64,000 bases of DNA from Spirosoma endophyticum (GTDB taxonomy: Bacteria; Bacteroidota; Bacteroidia; Cytophagales; Spirosomataceae), in assembly GCF_900112365.1 (NCBI RefSeq), contig NZ_FOLQ01000008.1, positions 186,001 through 250,000 of the forward strand, written 5' to 3'. The position numbers were made by a program, and so were the translations under genes. This document shows positions 60,233 through 64,000 of this stretch, piece after piece. Each line of letters opens with the position of its first letter. The first letter of the stretch is position 1. The notes under the pieces are model-generated. The model was not told where the DNA came from, searched no databases, and worked only from the letters and a program-made list of their open reading frames with translations.

Positions 60233-60333
60233 GGTAAATGAATAATGTATGATGGGTAGTGAAAGTGAATGAGATAGGATCGATAAAAGATCATTATTCA
60301 GTTTAAATTATCCGCTAAAAACACAGAAAGGAC

Positions 60334-60675
60334 ATGGCAAAAGATAAACAATACGGCTCGACGCTGACTCGCGATGAACCAGCCGCAAAAACAATGGCTA
60401 CATCACCTGTAGCGCCAAAAACGGTTTCTACCCGTTCGTCGGTAACGGAATCAACCCGCCGGGACGTAGCGGCAGCGGCTGCCATGCCGTTTGGTCGGCA
60501 GAACTACATCTTACTGTTGGCTGGCATTGGTATTATTCTGGCTGGATTCTTCATTATGAGTCTTGATAAAGAAGAATTTGGCTTTGGCTTTCTTGGCCTC
60601 ACGCTCGGACCTATTGTGGTTATGAGCGGTTTTGTGGTCGAATTCTTTGCGATTCTTGTGAAGCCCAAGGCGTAA
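60334..60675 (+). CDS. DUF3098 membrane protein
   Basis: A 113-residue protein with a disordered basic N-terminal ~50 residues. A conserved DUF3098 domain follows: MPFGRQNYILLLAGIGIILAG, then GFLGLTLGPIVVMSGFVVEF, giving two transmembrane helices. In Bacteroidota it sits regularly between ftsX and uppP, suggesting a role in envelope or peptidoglycan biology, but no function is known to me. Confidence 0.9.
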   Translation: MAKDKQYGSTLTRDEPAAKTMATSPVAPKTVSTRSSVTESTRRDVAAAAAMPFGRQNYILLLAGIGIILAGFFIMSLDKEEFGFGFLGLTLGPIVVMSGFVVEFFAILVKPKA

Positions 60676-60702
60676 AAGTTATAAAGTTTACAGGTATTGA
60701 AT

Positions 60703-60762
60703 GATCCGCCGTAGCGGTTGTGAAGGTTTCCACTGGTAACTTTACAGCCGCTACGGCGGATC
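60703..60762. repeat. Inverted repeat with shared GC-rich core
   Basis: GATCCGCCGTAGCGG (60703-60717) pairs exactly with 60748-60762. The core matches those at 13620-13641 and 20462-20477. It lies between DUF3098 and uppP. Confidence 0.75.
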
Positions 60763-60795
60763 GTTTTATGACTTTGTACCTTTACAACCTAATTA

Positions 60796-61641
60796 ATGGA
60801 TCTTATTCACGCTATCGTATTAGCTATTATTGAGGGATTGACTGAGTTTCTGCCCGTTTCCTCAACGGGTCACATGATTATCTACTCGTCGCTGGCGGGT
60901 ATTGCCGGAAACGAATTTACCAAACTTTACACGGTCGACGTGCAATTCGGTTGCATTTTATCGGTCCTGGTGCTCTATCATCGCCGGTTCATGACCGACA
61001 CCCGTACCGGTACGTTCGTTGTGCCTTCTTACCTGAAGTCATTGCCAGTTCGTTTTCAACCATTGGCAGATTTTTACAGCAAAATCCTGATTGCTTTCCT
61101 GCCGGCGGCTGTTATCGGGTTTCTGCTGAACGATTTTATCGATTCACTGCTCGAAAGTATTACCACCGTAGCTGTCTCACTTCTGTTGGGGGGCATTGTA
61201 CTCGTGTTTATTGATCGCATCGTGAATCGCCAGCCGAAGGATGGGGACGTAACCGTGCCGGATGCGATACGTATCGGATTCTTTCAGTGCATCGCTATGA
61301 TTCCCGGTGTGTCGCGGTCGGCAGCAACCATCATCGGCGGCATGTTTCAGGGGCTAACCCGGACGCAGGCGGCTGAGTTTTCGTTTTTTCTGGCTGTGCC
61401 AACAATGGCTGCAGCGTCGGGATACAAGCTCCTTAAAACTTACAAGCTCCTTCAACCCGCTGACTACCAGACCTTGCTTATTGGTAATGTGATCGCCTTT
61501 ATCGTCGGCTTGCTTGCTATTCGTGGCTTTGTGGGTTTCCTGACGCGCTACGGATTCAAAGTGTTTGGCTACTACCGAATCGCGCTTGGTTTGTTATTGC
61601 TGGGATTAATGGCCGCTGGCGTGAAATTAGACGTGCTTTAA
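60796..61641 (+). CDS. uppP: Undecaprenyl-diphosphatase
   Basis: A 281-residue integral membrane phosphatase (BacA/UppP) that recycles the lipid carrier for peptidoglycan and surface glycans by removing one phosphate from undecaprenyl diphosphate. The catalytic motifs are GLTEFLPVSSTGHM near residue 20 and PGVSRSAATIIGGMFQGLTR near 170, and about eight transmembrane helices are visible. Its place between ftsX/DUF3098 and truB/ribF is usual for the phylum. The size is normal. Confidence 0.96.
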   Translation: MDLIHAIVLAIIEGLTEFLPVSSTGHMIIYSSLAGIAGNEFTKLYTVDVQFGCILSVLVLYHRRFMTDTRTGTFVVPSYLKSLPVRFQPLADFYSKILIAFLPAAVIGFLLNDFIDSLLESITTVAVSLLLGGIVLVFIDRIVNRQPKDGDVTVPDAIRIGFFQCIAMIPGVSRSAATIIGGMFQGLTRTQAAEFSFFLAVPTMAAASGYKLLKTYKLLQPADYQTLLIGNVIAFIVGLLAIRGFVGFLTRYGFKVFGYYRIALGLLLLGLMAAGVKLDVL

Positions 61642-61649
61642 AATTATTT

Positions 61650-61749
61650 CACAGAGATACATCTAAGTGAACAAAGATTCGCAGAGGCTTCCTCTGAATC
61701 ACCGTCATGCCAACTCCGTTATCTCTGTTTTTCTCCGTGTATCTCTGTG
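61650..61749. repeat. Inverted repeat overlapping the truB start
   Basis: CACAGAGATAC (61650-61660) and GTATCTCTGTG (61739-61749) are exact reverse complements; the right arm includes the GTG start codon of truB. The CACAGAG/CTCTGTG words are shared with the 13614-13720 hairpin. Confidence 0.65.
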
Positions 61750-62457
61750 TTACAAGAAACCATACCACAACCCGATCCCGGCCAGATTATTCTGATCGAT
61801 AAGCCGCTTACCTGGACATCTTTCGACGTAGCGAACAAGCTCAAATACGCCTGTAAATTCAAGAAAATAGGCCATGCCGGAACACTCGATCCGCTGGCTA
61901 CCGGCCTGCTCATTCTCTGCACGGGCAAGATGACCAAGCAGATCGATCAATATCAGGCGCAGGAAAAAGAGTACACGGGCACGCTTGTCCTAGGAAAAAC
62001 TACGCCATCAGTCGATCTCGAAACTACGTTTGATGCGGAGTTCGATACGTCGGCCATTTCAATCGAACAAATTCAGGAAGCTGCCCGGCAACTGACGGGC
62101 GATATTTTGCAGGTGCCTCCGATTTACTCAGCCATTCGGGTGAATGGCGAGCGGCTTTACGAAAAGGCCCGTCGTGGTGAAACGGCGGCTGGTGTCGAAG
62201 GGGGAATCAAGTCGCGGCAGGTAACCGTCTCGGTATTTGATATTGAGGCCAGCCGCTTCCCCGAAGTTGATTTTCGTATAGTATGTTCCAAAGGCACGTA
62301 TATTCGCAGTTTGGTACGTGATTTAGGGCTCTTGCTCAACAATGGAGCGTATATGAGCAGCCTGCGCCGGACGCGTATTGGCGGTTTTCGGGTAGACGAT
62401 GCACATACTATCGAGAGTTTTATTAACACCTGCCGTCCACAAATAGCTAACGAATGA
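61747..62457 (+). CDS. truB: tRNA pseudouridine(55) synthase
   Basis: A 236-residue TruB that makes pseudouridine 55 in the T-loop of all tRNAs. The catalytic Asp48 lies in [13 protein letters not shown]. Other motifs are [25 protein letters not shown] and [15 protein letters not shown]. The start GTG 61747 is the only one before the conserved N-terminus and lies in the arm of an inverted repeat, which might modulate translation. The PUA domain is absent, as is usual in this phylum. It overlaps ribF by 4 nt (ATGA). Confidence 0.95.
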   Translation: MLQETIPQPDPGQIILIDKPLTWTSFDVANKLKYACKFKKIGHAGTLDPLATGLLILCTGKMTKQIDQYQAQEKEYTGTLVLGKTTPSVDLETTFDAEFDTSAISIEQIQEAARQLTGDILQVPPIYSAIRVNGERLYEKARRGETAAGVEGGIKSRQVTVSVFDIEASRFPEVDFRIVCSKGTYIRSLVRDLGLLLNNGAYMSSLRRTRIGGFRVDDAHTIESFINTCRPQIANE

Positions 62458-63386
62458 TTATCCATACGGGTCTTGACGACATCCAACCGATAGTGAATGC
62501 CGTAGTGACAAGTGGCACCTTCGACGGTGTTCATCGCGGCCATCAGACTATTTTATCCCGGCTAACGGAGGTTGCTAAAACGATTGGCGGGGAATCGGTC
62601 CTGATAACGTACTGGCCACATCCGCGCACCGTCGTTTCCAACGACAGCCTTAATTTGAAGTTACTGACGACGTTAGACGAGAAAATCGAACTCCTCGATC
62701 AGGCCGACGTCGATCATCTGGTTGTCATTCCGTTTACACGTTCATTTTCTCAGTTAACTTCTGAAGAATACATCCGGCAGATTCTGATCGAAAAGATCGG
62801 GACAAAAAAACTGGTCATTGGCTACGATCACCGCTTTGGCCGCGACCGCGAAGGTGGATTTGACTACATTCAGGCGCACCAGCGCGAATATGGTTTTGAG
62901 GTTGAAGAAATCCCTCGTCAGGATATTGAAGCCGTGGGCGTAAGTTCGTCCAAAATTCGGGCGGCTTTGAATGAGGGGAATATTCAATCGGCGAATCAGT
63001 TTCTGGGCCGTCCCTACAGCTTGACGGGGACTATTGTGAAAGGGCGGCAGCTTGGGCGCACGATTGGCTTTCCGACAGCCAATATGCAGGTCGATGACCC
63101 GGTAAAACTTATTCCGGCCAATGGCGTCTATGCTGTTGAGGTGCTTTACGCCGGGCAGACGCTGGGAGGAATGCTTAACATTGGTTTCCGGCCAACGGTT
63201 GCTGGCACGAATCAAACCATCGAAACTTACATTTTTGACTTCGATAAGGACATTTACGGCGAACACCTGACGCTTAAATTCCGTGAATTTCTACGCCCGG
63301 AGCAGAAATTCGACGGTCTTCCTGCATTGGTAGCACAGCTAAAAATCGATGAGGAAGCGGCAAGAAACGTATTGAGATTGCCTTGA
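62454..63386 (+). CDS. ribF: Bifunctional riboflavin kinase/FAD synthetase
   Basis: A 310-residue RibF that phosphorylates riboflavin to FMN and adenylates FMN to FAD. The N-terminal nucleotidyltransferase domain has TSGTFDGVHRGHQ (about residues 20-32) and VIGYDHRFGRDREG with SSSKIRAAL. The C-terminal kinase domain has KGRQLGRTIGFPTAN, GVYAVEV and MLNIGFRPT. It is translationally coupled to truB through the ATGA overlap and ends at a strong terminator. Confidence 0.96.
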   Translation: MIIHTGLDDIQPIVNAVVTSGTFDGVHRGHQTILSRLTEVAKTIGGESVLITYWPHPRTVVSNDSLNLKLLTTLDEKIELLDQADVDHLVVIPFTRSFSQLTSEEYIRQILIEKIGTKKLVIGYDHRFGRDREGGFDYIQAHQREYGFEVEEIPRQDIEAVGVSSSKIRAALNEGNIQSANQFLGRPYSLTGTIVKGRQLGRTIGFPTANMQVDDPVKLIPANGVYAVEVLYAGQTLGGMLNIGFRPTVAGTNQTIETYIFDFDKDIYGEHLTLKFREFLRPEQKFDGLPALVAQLKIDEEAARNVLRLP

Positions 63387-63389
63387 TAA

Positions 63390-63446
63390 AATTAAACAGA
63401 AAGCCGGGCCACCGTTCTGAACGGTGGCCCGGCTTTCTGTTTAATT
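63390..63446. terminator. Bidirectional hairpin terminator
   Basis: 28-bp perfect arms (63390-63417 and 63419-63446) around a single central T, GC-rich centre, T-rich ends. It separates ribF from the convergent flavoprotein gene. Confidence 0.92.
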
Positions 63447-63453
63447 CCTCTTG

Positions 63454-64000
63454 TCACACCCCAATATTCAACCCCGCAACGTAGCCGGTTGTCCAGGCGC
63501 TCTGGAAATTGAACCCGCCCGTAATACCATCGACATCAAGCACTTCGCCCGCAAAAAACAACCCCGGTTGAGCCTTGCTTTCAAGCGTTTGTACATTCAG
63601 ACTGTCGAACATGATACCACCGCAGGTTACGAATTCGTCTTTGAACGTGCTTTTCCCAACTACCTGAAACTGGCTATTTGTGAGCCGTTCAATTAGTTTG
63701 TTCAGCGGTTTGGCGGGTAGGTCGGCCCAGCGTTGTGTTTCGGGAATGTCTACTTCCGAGGCCAGCGCCTGCCAGAGCCGACTCGGTAATCCCAACGGAT
63801 TCTGGGAAATGACTTGTTTTCGCCCGTTCTGTTGTCGAAAGTTCTGCAGCGTAGTACGTAACTCATTCTCGTTCAGTGTGGGCACCCAGTTAACGCGAAG
63901 CGTGAACCGGTAGTTGGCATCAGCTAAATCGCGGGCCGCCCAGGCTGAGAGACGTAGTATAACCGGGCCGCTAAATCCCCAATGCGTTAGCAATAAAGGC
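63454..64000 (-). CDS. BaiN/HI0933-like flavoprotein, C-terminus (partial)
   Basis: The gene enters from beyond base 64000 and ends at 63454, giving about 182 C-terminal residues of an NAD(P)/FAD-dependent oxidoreductase of the HI0933/BaiN (aminoacetone oxidase) family. Visible motifs are LLTHWGFSGPVILRLSAWAA, FVTCGGI, ESKAQPGLFFAGEVLDVDG and GGFNFQSAWTTGYVAG, the conserved FAD-binding end. The frame is open to the window edge. Its natural substrate is uncertain in most species. Confidence 0.92.
   Translation of the reverse strand, partial: PLLLTHWGFSGPVILRLSAWAARDLADANYRFTLRVNWVPTLNENELRTTLQNFRQQNGRKQVISQNPLGLPSRLWQALASEVDIPETQRWADLPAKPLNKLIERLTNSQFQVVGKSTFKDEFVTCGGIMFDSLNVQTLESKAQPGLFFAGEVLDVDGITGGFNFQSAWTTGYVAGLNIGV

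Noticed and set aside
1-64000. CRISPR arrays, rRNA genes and phage structural genes
   Set aside because: No regularly spaced direct repeats, ribosomal RNA sequence or capsid/tail-type proteins were seen.

Overview
The window looks like chromosomal DNA of a Bacteroidota member of the order Cytophagales, most likely Spirosoma or a close relative. That placement is inference. It rests on a SusC/SusD pair, GH78 rhamnosidases, DUF1080 and DUF3098 proteins, a frequent lack of strong Shine-Dalgarno sites, exact copies of the Bacteroidota -7 box TAnnTTTG upstream of several genes, and the ftsX-DUF3098-uppP-truB-ribF order.

Region 1 (1-12.3 kb): the tail of an unknown gene, a secreted alpha-L-rhamnosidase, a frameshifted amidohydrolase remnant, a secreted DUF1080 protein, a HAD phosphatase and agmatine deiminase. 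A lipoprotein, two parvulin-type folding factors (one a lipoprotein with an OmpA-like stretch, one SurA-like) and a MoxR ATPase follow. Region 2 (12.3-25 kb): an orphan ABC ATPase, a GapN-like dehydrogenase, a 39-bp perfect hairpin, an aryl-sulfate sulfotransferase with a companion secreted protein, a NatAB-like ABC exporter, and a metalloprotease/propeller/barrel fusion.

Region 3 (25-34 kb): a polysaccharide-utilisation locus. A deleted hybrid two-component regulator meets a truncated, frameshifted DUF2264 gene head to head, followed by an intact GH78 rhamnosidase and SusC/SusD. The outer-membrane importer and the rhamnosidase still look functional, but the regulator and DUF2264 enzyme are broken. 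A GH13 alpha-amylase lies beyond, on the other strand.

Region 4 (about 36.6-49.74 kb): an accessory stretch of small orphan genes, four decayed genes, a LytTR-only regulator, a GT8 glycosyltransferase, an IS407-group IS3-family insertion sequence with 4-bp target duplications, an AT-rich orphan and a VanZ-like protein. It ends at the 3' end of a tRNA-Leu(CAA), so it is probably an eroded integrated element, although no integrase or att repeat was found.

Region 5 (49.7-64 kb): core genes. These are a MacB-like permease, a secreted protein of unknown role, CorA, MscS and a YXWGXW-repeat protein. A TetR/short-chain dehydrogenase module has three near-identical operators. Next come truA, ftsX, DUF3098, uppP, truB, ribF and the C-terminus of a BaiN/HI0933-like flavoprotein. 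Convergent gene pairs are separated by long perfect hairpin terminators.
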